A stretch of DNA of 64,000 nt, from assembly GCF_016920785.2 (NCBI RefSeq), contig NW_024609857.1:127465094-127529093 (forward strand), given 5' to 3'. Origin of the DNA: Ixodes scapularis. Lineage: Eukaryota > Arthropoda > Arachnida > Ixodida > Ixodidae. The position numbers and the translations under genes are program-made. Of this stretch, positions 1 through 9,929 are shown piece by piece; positions within the stretch are counted from its first letter, which is position 1; every line of letters starts with the position of its first letter. Under the pieces are notes generated by a model, which saw nothing but the letters and a program-made list of their open reading frames with translations, did not search any database and was not told where the DNA came from.

Positions 1-629
1 AAGAGTGGGCATCTCCCGAGATGAAAAGTTAGCGCCGGCTGACGTGTTTTTTTGAAAAAGGAAAGGGGAAAGAGAAAGTTTGAGTAACTGCAGAAACTAC
101 CTCGAAAGCTCCTCTCCGGATATGAAGCTTGAAGCATAGCGTCGGTTACCTTCTCGTGCATCGCTGCTCCAATCTATTCTTCACTTTGTTTCGCACAGCC
201 ACTGTTCCGCACAGCCGTCGTGGATGTGCGTAATAGAGGGAGGAACAGATTCGAGCATCATCTGGACGCCGTCATCCTGCCAGACTTCAGTGTCGTGGGA
301 CCGACTCGTGTGTGTTTCTTCGACTCGCTGAACTTTGTTTCTCGGGTGCGGTTTTTTTTTAACGTTTTTTTTTTTTAATCTTTTCTTACAAACTGTTTGT
401 TAGCACTGTTCAGTTGTTGGGTTTATTTCGTCATGGCGAAGCGGCCTGGCGGTAATGTAGAGAGCGTGTTTGCACGCATTTGGTTGCGTCCCGTTTAGGG
501 AATGCCCGGAGGAGTTAATTGTTGTTCTTGCCATGTGCGGCTGAGTTTTCCAGTCTTTAATAAATTATTGTATTTTTCTTTTTGTTTTACCTTTACGTGT
601 CGTCGACTCCTTTGTCTGACTCTCCACCA
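1..629. other. Unassigned left flank with a poly(A)-signal-like tail
   Basis: No gene is recognised here. The stretch has long T runs (about 350-375) and an AATAAA at 559-564 followed by T-rich sequence, which resembles the 3' end of a transcript or an LTR R/U5 segment. A foldback element interrupts the sequence at 630, and the host sequence appears to resume near 2226. Short open frames here show no family resemblance. It may be part of an LTR element extending outside the window. Confidence 0.3.
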
Positions 630-972
630 GGGCCGGTTTGCTCATCTTGCGGCTGCGGACGCGGCTGCGGCCAGGAGGGATTGTTACGTCACGTGACCAG
701 CTCCATGGGGACAAGGAAGTACCTAGCGTTCCTGCCTAATGGCGGAGAGATCCGCATCGCTTCAAGCACACAAGCCTAATTTCGCTCGCAGAAACTGATT
801 GGATGGACTTTCAACTGGAATCTAATTGACCGCCCCTTTATACCGTAGGAGCGGCAGGTAAAGTTACGGCCAGGAAGGGCAAATAGGAGCCAAAATAAAG
901 AAAAAACCACACGAGATAAAAGCGGTAGCGGTATTTTTATAAACCTCCGCCGGCGCCGCGCCTCCCGCCTTC

Positions 973-1048
973 TGTTGTGGTCGAGAGGTTAAAGCGCCGG
1001 TACTGGTCGTCGCGAAGTTCCGGATTCAAATCGCGCTAAGGACTTTTT
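973..1048 (+). ncRNA. tRNA-like Pol III segment in left foldback arm
   Basis: An A-box-like TGGTCGAGAGG lies at 978-988 and a B-box-like GGATTCAAATC at 1022-1032, about the spacing found in tRNAs. A long T run follows (about 1044-1060) and would terminate Pol III. The A box resembles class II (Ser/Leu) tRNAs. There is no complete cloverleaf, so this is a tRNA-derived SINE-like head or tRNA pseudogene and not a working tRNA. The segment reads toward the centre of the foldback. Confidence 0.5.
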
Positions 1049-1814
1049 TTTTTTTTTTTTGTATTTTGCGCGTGTCTTACTTTTGAACTGTGATCCTTTT
1101 TTGGAAATCATCCACTTGCACTACTGCGCCTTACACGCTTTTACTGTTAGTCCCACCTGTTCAATCGAAACACCGGGAAAAAGAAAAAAAAGATCAACGC
1201 ATGTTAACGCGCTAATGAAATCATTTCGTAATGTTCATTAAAAGGAAACCAAGCTAACAGCATCAGTATGGCTTTCACACAAGCGGAGCCGAAACAAGCA
1301 TCCTTTCCCCAGCGTTTACAATTGTATCTGTTTTCACATAACGCTCTTGCTACGATTCCTTTCAATAACAAGAGACGCCTATTTAGGACTAATAAAAACT
1401 GCAGTTGTAGCAATTAAAAAAGAATAAAATAAAACAAGCAAAAAAAAAAAAGACTAGCAGCTGTGGATACATTGATTGAGCGAAATCCTACAGGCAAGGC
1501 AGCAGATCAAACCTCTGAGAAAGTAGTAAAACTGAACTAAAAGAGATCATACTTTTCCTTGCATGGAATGAGATAAAAAGTATATTTATACTTTTTACAT
1601 TTTGTTGTGGCAATCGTTTTGTAATATTAACACATTACTTGTTGAATTTTAGTTAGACTAGCAGACGATCACGACCAAATGCAAAAATGAATCAGGCATC
1701 GACCATCGCAAACCCCCTCTCTAATGCAAACACCTAAAATGACTTTGGATCAAGAAATGGAATTAATTATAATTAATTACATTTCCAATTAATTCCGCAA
1801 AATACAAAAAAAAA

Positions 1815-1883
1815 AAAAGAAGTCCGAAGTGCGCCTTCACGCCGCGACGACAAGTACCGGCGCTTTAACCTCTCGACCACAAC
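1815..1883 (-). ncRNA. tRNA-like segment in right foldback arm (mirror copy)
   Basis: Reverse complement of the segment at 973-1048. The A-box part is conserved, but the B-box part has diverged and no longer fits the consensus. An A run on the + strand (1807-1818) gives the matching T terminator on the - strand. Together the two arms hold two inward-facing Pol III-like units. Probably inactive on this side. Confidence 0.4.
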
Positions 1884-2225
1884 AGAAGGCGCGAGGCGCG
1901 GCGCCGGCGGAGGTATATAAAAATACCGCTACCGTTTTATCTCGTGTGGTTTTTCTTTATTTTGGCTCCTATTTGCCTTCCCTGGCCGTAACTTTACCTG
2001 CCGCTCCTACAGTATAAAGGGACGGTCAATTAGATTCCAGTTGAAAGTCCCTCCAATCAGTTTCTGCGAGCGAAATTAGGCTTTTGTGCTTGAAGCGACG
2101 CGGATCTCTCCGCCATTAGGCAGGGACGCTAGGTACTTCCTTGTCCCCATGGAGCTGGTCACGTGACGTAAAAATCCCTCCTGGCCGCGGCCGCGTCCGC
2201 AGCCGCAAGATGAGCAAACCGGCCC

Positions 2226-2809
2226 AGGCGTGGACCTATCGCCTTGCCACCGCTCGAACCTGAATACTTTATTTTTTTAACGCAATTTTCGTTAAGATCG
2301 GAGTTGGGCAATTTAATTCCTACTTATTTATTTTTATTTCCTACCCCTCTCCGTGACACACTCTCTGTGTGTTTCGGACCGTTTCTGTGTCATCACTTTT
2401 GTGTATTACGGAAGTGAAAGGACATTCCCTGCTGACCTGTGCGATGTGCGGTGAACAAACCTCAGTATTTGGTTTCGGAAAGAATTGTATATAATATATC
2501 GACGATGTGGCGACTTTCGTTGTCTTAGTAATATGACAGCTAATAGCTAGTCGTGCTAGATTACTGTGAAAGTTTTATGAATCGAAACAATATAACGTCT
2601 GCGCCTTTTGGTTATTGAAAGTCTACCAGGCCTGCTGATTTGGTTAGATATGCATCTGGTGGTTCCCGCTCTTATCAAAACATAAATAATTATTCAATAC
2701 CACAAAATCCGTTTCTAATTGATTACAAAATGCAGAAGAAAATTCAAGAAAACTTTTCCGCAATTCATAGAGACGCATGGGTTGCTATGCCTGACTTAGG
2801 TCTTTCAAA
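2226..2809. other. Unassigned AT-rich stretch
   Basis: Host sequence resumes after the foldback with GTGGACCTATCGCC. No gene or recognisable repeat is seen. A short open frame at 2640-2894 has no family signature. Confidence 0.3.
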
Positions 2810-3501
2810 ACAAAGACGTCTTTTTCCGATATTGAGGCCTAAATATGAAACATACAAACAAAATACACACTTTCTCGGCTTGATTTTTGTGTAGACAACT
2901 ATTATATCTACATTTGAACAAAAAAGTAAAAAAAATAAAAAATGGGCTTTTTGAGAAAATCTTTTTCAAAAAAGGTACTTTTTCGTTTTCTCATAATATT
3001 AACGTAAATGTACCGCAAGGGATATTTCATACAGCCGAGTCATTTTATAATACATATAAAGAGCGTGTTTTGGGCTCTCCGTGGACATAAAATATATCAA
3101 TGTAACCCAAGTAGATGGCCAGTAATTAATTGTCAAAGTTCGTCAACAATTGACCGAGGGGGCGCTTTTGACATTTTTACAGAAAAAGAGTAAAAGGCCT
3201 AAAATTATTTCATGGTATTGGAGACTTTTAAATGTGTCCACAGAGTGCTTCAAAAAAGATAATCTAATGTGGACTGCAAATCCATGGCGGGAGATCAAGC
3301 GAAACATCCGACCCACGACGGGTGTGAAAAACACTGCTTTTCGCCGCGGCCTCTTTAAAAAATCATAAGTCGAGAACAAAAAATCTGACGAACTTGCGGT
3401 TTGTGTCAACTGTGGTTTTATAAATGGCGCCATAACATATTTTTTTTCATCGAAATTAAAAATTCGATTCTTTTTGCCTGCACGATTTGAGATGAAACCA
3501 C

Positions 3502-3561
<60 letters not shown>

Positions 3562-4262
3562 TGGGTGGTTTCATCTCAAACCGTGCAGGCAAAAAGGGTC
3601 GAATTTTTAATTTCAATGAAAAAAATATATGTTATGGCGCAGTTTCTAAAACCGCAGTCGACACAAACCGCAAGTTCGTCGGATTTTTTGTTCTCGACTT
3701 ATGATTTTTTAAAGAGGCCGCGGCGAAAAGCGGTGTTTTTCACACCCGTCGTGGGTCGGATGTTTCGCTTGATCTCCCGCCATGGATTTGCAGTCCACAT
3801 TAGATTATCTTTTTTGAAGCACTCTGTGGACACATTTAAAAGTCTCCAATACATTGAAATAATTTTAGGCCTTCTACTCTTTTTCTGTAAAAATATCAAA
3901 CACGCCTCCTCGGTCAATTGTTGACAAACTTTGACAATTAATTACTGGCGATCTGCTTGGGTTACACCGATATTTTTTAAGTCCACGGAGAGCCCAAAAC
4001 ACGCTCTTTATATTTATTATAAAATGCCTTGGCTGTATAAAATATCCTTTGCGGTACGTTTACGTAAACATTTTGCAAAAACCAAAAAGTACCAGTTTTG
4101 AAATTGATTTTCTAAAAAAACCCATTTTTTATTTTTTTTATTTTTTGTTAAAATGTAAATATGATAGTTATCTACACGAAAATCAAACCTAGAAAGTGTA
4201 TATTTTGTTTGTATGTTCTACATTTAAGCATCAATATCGTTACAAGACGTGTTTTTACGGCT
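2810..4262. mobile_element. Large palindrome: two inverted copies of a TA-anchored repeat
   Basis: The arms at about 2810-3503 and 3563-4262 are reverse complements with moderate divergence that grows toward the outer ends. The inner ends are well conserved (GATGAAACCACCC and its complement) and abut a shared (AT)n tract at 3504-3558. Landmarks present in both arms include GGCGGGAGATCAAGCG and TCAACAATTGACCGAGG. A third copy lies at 5151-5503. Both arms keep open frames of about 70-120 codons on both strands, but no family is recognised. The simplest reading is two insertions of one element, in opposite orientation, into a single TA microsatellite. Confidence 0.75.
3504..3558. repeat. (AT)n microsatellite at palindrome centre
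   Basis: About 27 AT units lie exactly between the two inverted repeat copies. The tract is the axis of a ~1.45-kb palindrome and would form the loop of any cruciform. Confidence 0.95.
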
Positions 4263-5150
4263 CGAAATGGACTTGCGAATTGCGCGTCTTCACAAGCTTG
4301 GAAATAGTTTTTTTTTCTTTTTTTCAACGTTCCCACATAAAAATAAAATACAGTATTTCCACCCTGATATATTTATTGATTATTTAAATTTTTTAATAGG
4401 CGGCAAGCTACATTGGAGGAGTTCCAAAAAGAGAAAGCAACACTTCTTAACAGACCAGCAGGGGTCGTAAATTTTTAACGTGCAGGAGTCGGCAGACGTC
4501 TTATTGATTCGGGGCTCTCATTGGCCTGCATGAACGTCCCTCCTTTCTGGAGCCAGCAGATGACCACGATTTTTCGCGCTCGTTGTGTTAGATGGGACGG
4601 CCCGTGACAGTAAAGCGAGCAGCGCACCCTGTGTCACGAGGAGTGAAATGGTACGATTGTGTCGTTGACGCGGCGAACAGTGACAGCCACCCAGGAGGAG
4701 TCTGTCAGAGTATTGCACAAGGGAAAGCAAAGGAAACGTTGGCTGAAAGGATGAGGACACCATGGCCTTACAATATCGACGGTCAACAACTGTTCTGCCA
4801 GCCAAAACAACGCCGCGTGCGCGCTAAAACCTTCGGCGCGGGACACAAATCCCGCAGACGCACACACGAAGATGGGACGGTTTCGTTAGGGATGTGGGGA
4901 AATTTAAAACCAGCAATCCGAGCATGCGTGAAACGATACCGCCTGTTTGCCCTAGCTTCGAGCGCCCTATCCTTACCTTGAAACGGCCGTGCTCTATCTC
5001 TCTCAGGGGGGATCCGATAGCACCGAAGGGTTATCTATTAAACTTGAGAAAGAAAACGAGAAGGGACTGTTTAATTTTAATTATCCCCACCAACCCGCTC
5101 GTTCTCTCCTTAAAAGTGTTATCTCTTTTGGAAACAGCAAAGCCCGGAGA
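4263..5150. other. Unassigned stretch
   Basis: No recognised gene. A 129-codon open frame at 4592-4981 (+) lacks any motif I know and is overlapped by open frames on the other strand. The 4310-4400 part is AT-rich. Nothing else could be supported. Confidence 0.3.
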
Positions 5151-5501
5151 CGCCGAGGAGGCGTTTTTGACATTTTTACAGAAAAAAAGCAAAAGGCCTA
5201 AAATTATGTCATGGTATTGGAGCCTTTTAAATGTGTCCACAGAGTGCTTCAAAAAAGATAATATAATGTGGACTGAAAATCCATGGCGGGAGATCAAGCG
5301 AAAAATCCGACCCACGAAGGGTGTGAAAAACACTGCTTTTCGCCGCGGCCTGTTTAAAAATTCATAAGTCGAGAACAAAACATTTGACGAACTTGCGGTT
5401 TGTGTCGACTGCGGTTTTAGAAACGGCGCCATAACATATATTTTTTTCATCGAAATTAAAAATTCGATCCTTTTTGCCTGCACGATTTGAGATGAAACCA
5501 C

Positions 5502-5542
<41 letters not shown>
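5151..5542 (+). mobile_element. Third, 5'-truncated copy of the TA-anchored repeat
   Basis: 5151-5503 matches the left palindrome arm from about 3160 to 3503 in the same orientation, with many substitutions. It again ends at GATGAAACCACCC, directly followed by an (AT)n tract (5504-5542). Its left break falls at CCGAGGAGGCG. All three copies in the window stop at the same base next to a TA tract, which argues for a defined element terminus and a TA target preference. Confidence 0.75.
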
Positions 5543-5545
<3 letters not shown>

Positions 5546-5841
5546 TCACGGGTGGTGACCAAAACCAAAAAATAAACAGGAAGAAATAAACGTGTAATGT
5601 GGCAAACTTGTGCCAAAAATAAAAGGGTACAAAAATAATAAAAGAGCGTCACGGGCGTCAAAAGCAGCACAGTCGAACGCTGGCGCGAAACTGAATGCAG
5701 ATCGCCACGCGGAGCCCCTTATGTACACGTGTGGGCTTCTGGAATAATCGGGAAGGTTCGGCGTGTAGAACATTCCTACCTCGAACAAGCAACATGGCAC
5801 TCGAATTTACCAGAACATTACTTTACAGAGTCAACAAAAAT
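5543..5841. other. Possible SINE body downstream of a tRNA-like head
   Basis: The interval lies 3' (on the - strand) of the tRNA-like segment at 5842-5919 and may be the body of a tRNA-derived SINE. No second copy in the window confirms this. No protein-coding signal is recognised. Confidence 0.3.
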
Positions 5842-5919
5842 GCGCCTCCGCGGCCAGAAATCGAACCCTGGCTTTCAGCGTGGAAAGCAAGCGCGATAAC
5901 CGTTCGGCTAGGCGCGCGC
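5842..5919 (-). ncRNA. tRNA-derived SINE head or tRNA pseudogene
   Basis: On the - strand the sequence has an A box (TAGCCGAACGG) and a good B box (GGGTTCGATTTC). A T-arm stem CCAGG/TTCTGG can pair, and the ends GCGC...GCGC can form part of an acceptor stem. The anticodon arm does not fold cleanly, so a functional tRNA is unlikely. tRNA-derived SINEs (for example Ruka elements) are known in ticks; membership of that family is not established here. Confidence 0.55.
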
Positions 5920-6583
5920 TGCCTACTTCGTCAGCTGCGCGCGCGGCAATATATATCTATATATATATATATCTCGATGAACACATAACATCCAAAATAA
6001 CTCCAAAAGGATAAAAAAAAGTTAAAGGTGACTTCGCGTGCAATATTCTGCTCAGAAAAGGACTAGTACAAAGGTGAGTACAGGACACCACGAGGCGTTA
6101 TCCGCGTCTATGCTGTGCACAAGATTGCATAAGATCTCAAACAACTTCGCCCAAACAACCACTCTTCTTGCTCAAAGTAAGTTCTTTTTTATTGCTGTCT
6201 GTACATATAGATGAAAACAAGTAAAATATTAACCACTTCTTTTCTCAAGGTGGCATATATGTTCTTTAAAAGCAGTGGTGCTTGGTTCGCCATAGAGGGG
6301 AGAACAACTTATTTAAATGAAGATGCGAAGAACGACTGGTTTACCTCCTAAGGCGGAACAACTCACCCTCGCTCCTTCCAACCATCGGTCGGACATCGTC
6401 TTGTCTTCGTATTAAGATATTTTCATTACAATGCCATATATACCGAAAGCCAGCCCCTCTAGCCCACTCTTTTTCCTGCCAGAGGAGTGCCATAGTTAAC
6501 TTAGTCATATTTTCAACAATAAACGCATCGGGCTTGATTCTGACCAGACTTATTTTGTTTTGCAGCCACTGTTTTCTCCTGGT
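5920..6583. other. Unassigned stretch with a short TA tract
   Basis: A short TA-rich run lies near 5948-5972. No ORF, RNA gene or repeat family is recognised in the remainder. Confidence 0.3.
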
Positions 6584-7250
6584 TTATCTGGCAAAGGGGA
6601 TAATAATGTGCGGCACCTTGACGGGTTTTGCGGCTAATCGTTGTATAGCAACTACCTCGTTAGCTGTTAGGCGAGGAAGCTGCAATCTGGACGCTGCCTC
6701 ATCGACTTTATCAAACAAGTTCCATATTTCAGTTTTGATAATGCCATGAACCTCGGCGTTGAGTTTCCTTGATGGACACATAAAATCGCTTATTTAAATC
6801 TTAAGTCGTTTGATTTCGTTCTCCGGTGACCATGCGCTTTCCAAACTATCTAATCTCTTTGTCATGTCGAACTTGGTTTTTGAGGACGTCATCATATTTC
6901 TCAGACACCTCTTAAATGTTTTTTTTTTTTTTTTTCGATGTCGTCAATGGCCGTTTTCGAGGTCTCCATGCTGTCATGCTTAAACTCTGTATCCGTAAGT
7001 AAGCACGCTAATTAAGTTCCAGTCTATTTTTCGTTGCCCCCTCCCCCTCCCTCCTCCCCCACCCCTTTGATTTCGCTGGTTTGCAACGTGGGAACCGGCA
7101 AGACTTATAACGTCATTTTTAGATTCATATGTTGTGACAGTTACACCAGAGCAATCGCCCATGTGTTAAAATCAGTCGCATTTTGAACACGTCAACACAT
7201 TTTCATCGCTGCCGACCGCGCTTCGACATTTTGAACAAGAGCATTGTCAT
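6584..7250 (-). pseudogene. Degraded LINE ORF1-like fragment
   Basis: Minus-strand reading in several frames gives a pattern seen in ORF1 proteins of arthropod LINEs. A coiled-coil-like stretch (DMTKRLDSLESAWSPENEIK, about 6800-6880) is followed by AEVHGI and RLAAKPVKVPHIIIPFAR (6584-6760), close to the RLPAKP..VP.IIVRFA motif of such proteins. A run of T in the + strand near 6920 and several stops break the frame. The N-terminal part (6980-7162) carries GVTVTTYESKND. Recognition comes from memory of the family and the piece is plainly dead. Confidence 0.5.
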
Positions 7251-7312
7251 CCTACGACATCATCAAGAACAAGATGGCAAAGCAAGAAACAATTAAAAAT
7301 CAACTGATGTTT

Positions 7313-7337
7313 AGCAGCAGCAGCAGCAACAGCAATC
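7313..7337. repeat. Short CAG/CAA trinucleotide repeat
   Basis: About eight AGC/AAC triplets in a row. It lies at the edge of overlapping minus-strand open frames (7311-7720). Those frames have no recognisable family, so no gene is called. Confidence 0.7.
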
Positions 7338-7984
7338 AGTGCTTTTTTCTATAAGATCCAGGGTTAGACTAACCTGAAAGTAGCACAGGCGGGACGATAA
7401 AGGGATTGGTCCGTGTCTCCAAAGAACTCTTTTAAGGGAGACGAAGGTGCCGCTGGAGACACTTGGAATGGTGCCTGGTAGGTACATGGCAATGACGGTG
7501 GGAGATCCGTGAGGATGACCTGCCACGTTGAGTAGCGAGAGCAAATCTGAAGGCCTCCGGCTTTCCGGTAGCAACCAGCAGCATTCAGCAAAACGCGGAA
7601 GACTGACACTAGCACATTAGTGGCTGTTAGTCGACTGTGCACTATGACGCCGCAGCCGTTGCCAAAGTCTAAGACAAGAAGAATGAACGCTTGCACGTTT
7701 GAGCTTTGGACTGCGCTCATGATATTTGCAACGTCACCGCTAGCCTGGCGGCAGAGTAAAAATTGTTCATAATGTAATTCTCTCTCTCTTTCTATTTAAA
7801 AAAAAAACAAAACATTTGGGGTGGAAGGAGTGGGGGGTTGGATCGTGACGACCTCAAAAAATTCTCCGGATGCTAATAAATACTTTTCGCACGAAGATAC
7901 ATTAGTAGGTGCTCTAGCTAGGGGTCAGTAATTAAATGATTCAGTCATTAAGCATCTTTTGTTTCTAGTGTTTCTAGTGCAAAG

Positions 7985-8290
7985 AATTCATCCCCACCAC
8001 ATCACCGCCGCCTCCGAATTCACGGAGTCATTCACCATCACATCACCAATTCACGAAGTCATTCATCATCACCACGAATTCCCCGAAATTCACCATCGTG
8101 AATTCATCGAAATTGACCATCATATCATGAATTCATCCTAATTCCCCATAACTTCACGAGTTCATCCGAATTCACCATCACTTCACGAAGTCATCCGAAT
8201 TCACCATCACATCATGAATTCATCTGAAATCACCATCACATCACGAATTCAGCGGATTTCACCATCACATCATGAATTCCGCATAATTGA
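7985..8290. repeat. Degenerate ~30-bp tandem repeat rich in GAATTC
   Basis: Repeated blocks of the form ATTCACCATCACATCACGA alternate with GAATTCATCC or GAAGTCATTC. Units of roughly 28-35 bp are imperfect and carry many EcoRI sites. The same block family reappears at 8985-9265 after a ~700-bp interruption, so this looks like one satellite patch split by inserted sequence. Confidence 0.8.
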
Positions 8291-8727
8291 GGAAGTCATT
8301 CAGGTTCATTTTGACTAAATTCGACTTCACGGCTGGTAGCGCTTCACGAGTTCGCAGTTCTTGCGGAATAGGACTGTGGCCCCTTTTTATGTCAGCCACT
8401 TGGAACCAGGACCTGACTCCGTCGAGGAAGTGGGGTATTTCGAGTGCGTGAAGGGCAAAGCACGTTGATAGAGCGCCAACCCAGGGAATGCCGCGCTGCG
8501 ACCGTGGCACGTGAATGTGCTCAGTGAGCCGCCGCGCGGAACCAGCAGGTCACGTGATCTGGCCTCGGCGCCGGGTTAGGTGCGCCTGCTCGTGACGTCG
8601 GCTTCGGCTTCGTCTCTTTTGAAACGATATATGACTGCGCCACGTAGACGAAGCGGCGCCTGCCGCTACTAGCGCCCGCCGCCTTGGCGCCGGCTGGCTG
8701 CCCCCTCGTAGTCGTATGTGAGAGCAG
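8291..8727. other. Unassigned GC-rich stretch inside the satellite patch
   Basis: The 8520-8720 part is GC-rich with many CpG. An 81-codon minus-strand frame (8265-8510) has no recognised family. Possibly an old inserted element. Confidence 0.25.
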
Positions 8728-8930
8728 TGCTCGAACTAACGCGTTAAGAGTAACGACGTTACTGGTAACACGTTAGTTTCTTGACTAACGTACTAACGTA
8801 CTCATTAGAATCCCGAATGACTAACAAGTAATGTAATGCCGTTATTATTTTAGGGAATCTCCTATGAAATTACGTTACCGTTACTCGTTACCTTTGATTG
8901 AAAATGGCCGCATGATTGTTTGAACACAAA
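8728..8930. mobile_element. Probable hAT-type MITE end (remnant)
   Basis: It starts CAGTGCTCGAACTAACGCG and continues with repeated GTTACG/AACGTTA-type subterminal motifs. This architecture matches the two complete hAT elements at 16959-18134 and 40416-41661, which also begin CAGT(G/C)TTG. No matching right end or 8-bp duplication was found, so it is called a remnant. Confidence 0.45.
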
Positions 8931-8984
8931 ATAATTGTTATACTGTACACTACATGTACAGACATCACAATTCACGTCATAAGT

Positions 8985-9265
8985 TCATTCAAGTTCATGA
9001 AGTCATTCACCATCACATCGTGACTTTACTCAACACCACATCACAAATTCTTTCAAATTCACAAAGTCATTCACCATCAGATCACGACTTCACGACTTGA
9101 TTCACCATCACATCACGAATTCAATCAAATTCACGACTTGATTTACCATAACATCACAAATTCGTTCAAATTCACAAAGTCATTCGCCATCACGTCTTGA
9201 TATTTTTCGGTTTCAAGAAATCATTCAGAGTCATTCCGATTCACGCCGTGAATGTGAATGATGGT
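8985..9265. repeat. Second block of the CATCAC/GAATTC satellite
   Basis: Same degenerate unit as 7985-8290: CACCATCACATCACGA with AATTCA or GACTTGATTC spacers. It ends in an inverted version (GTGAATGATGGTGAATGA) near 9248-9270, so the last units are in opposite orientation. Confidence 0.75.
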
Positions 9266-9270
9266 GAATG

Positions 9271-9929
9271 AGCAAGTTCATGAATGAATTTGCCGAGGTA
9301 TGGTCAAGACAAACCTAACGTATGATTCAGGCGCGTGGTAAAGCTTCGAGGTTTGGCCATTTACGTTAGTTTAGAGATCAAAAGCAATGCGGTAGGGACC
9401 AGAAAACACAAGTTATCGGCTGTCAATAGTCCACACTTTGCGTATGATTTCTTCTCGACCTGTCGATAGAAACCGAAACCATGCCACCCTCCTTCCTGAC
9501 CGACTAGTTCCAACAATGCAACGTGCGCAGTGAGGTATGTAGGGATTTATGAAAGTGCCTTTTAAGCATTTGTTCTAGAAATTTATTATAAGGATCCTCT
9601 GCACTACTTTGCACAAGCACGGTGTCCCAATCTGTAGCTACAAATTCCCGTCTAAAGGTATCTAGTCTATCTATTTATTTAAGAACAATGTTGGTGTTTT
9701 GTTATACTGCATTATACTGCACACGTAAAAATAAGATGTAGTTTAATTATTTAATTCCCAAAATATCAGTCCTATGTAGGACTAAAATAGGTGTGGGCTA
9801 ATAAATAATACATAAAAACAACTATACGACGCATCACCACTCAGCTATTACAACAATACCACAAAGTACAAATATTTAGCAACCGTGGCACAAGAAAAAC
9901 AATCCTAGAAATACAGGGAGTCATTATTG
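9271..9929. other. Unassigned stretch left of the LINE
   Basis: No recognised gene. The right part (about 9700-9930) may be 3' UTR of the minus-strand LINE, judging by its position. Confidence 0.3.

Larger units (their letters stand above)
630..2225. mobile_element. Foldback (long-TIR) element with ~440-bp arms
   Basis: The left arm (630-1070) and right arm (1797-2225) are near-perfect reverse complements, both starting GGGCCGGTTTGCTC from the outside, with scattered mismatches and small indels. The ~725-bp centre is AT-rich and has no convincing ORF, so the element is non-autonomous. Each arm carries a tRNA-like segment followed by a T run at its inner edge. No clear target-site duplication was found: the flanks read CTCCACCA on the left and AGGCGTGG on the right. 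A long-TIR foldback or Mutator-like non-autonomous element is the likeliest class. Arm lengths are seen; the class is inferred. Confidence 0.8.

Noticed and set aside
5842..5919. Functional tRNA gene
   Set aside because: A and B boxes are present but the anticodon arm does not fold properly.
7364..7720. 118-codon minus-strand gene
   Set aside because: No recognised domain and a competing frame in the same interval; left as unassigned.
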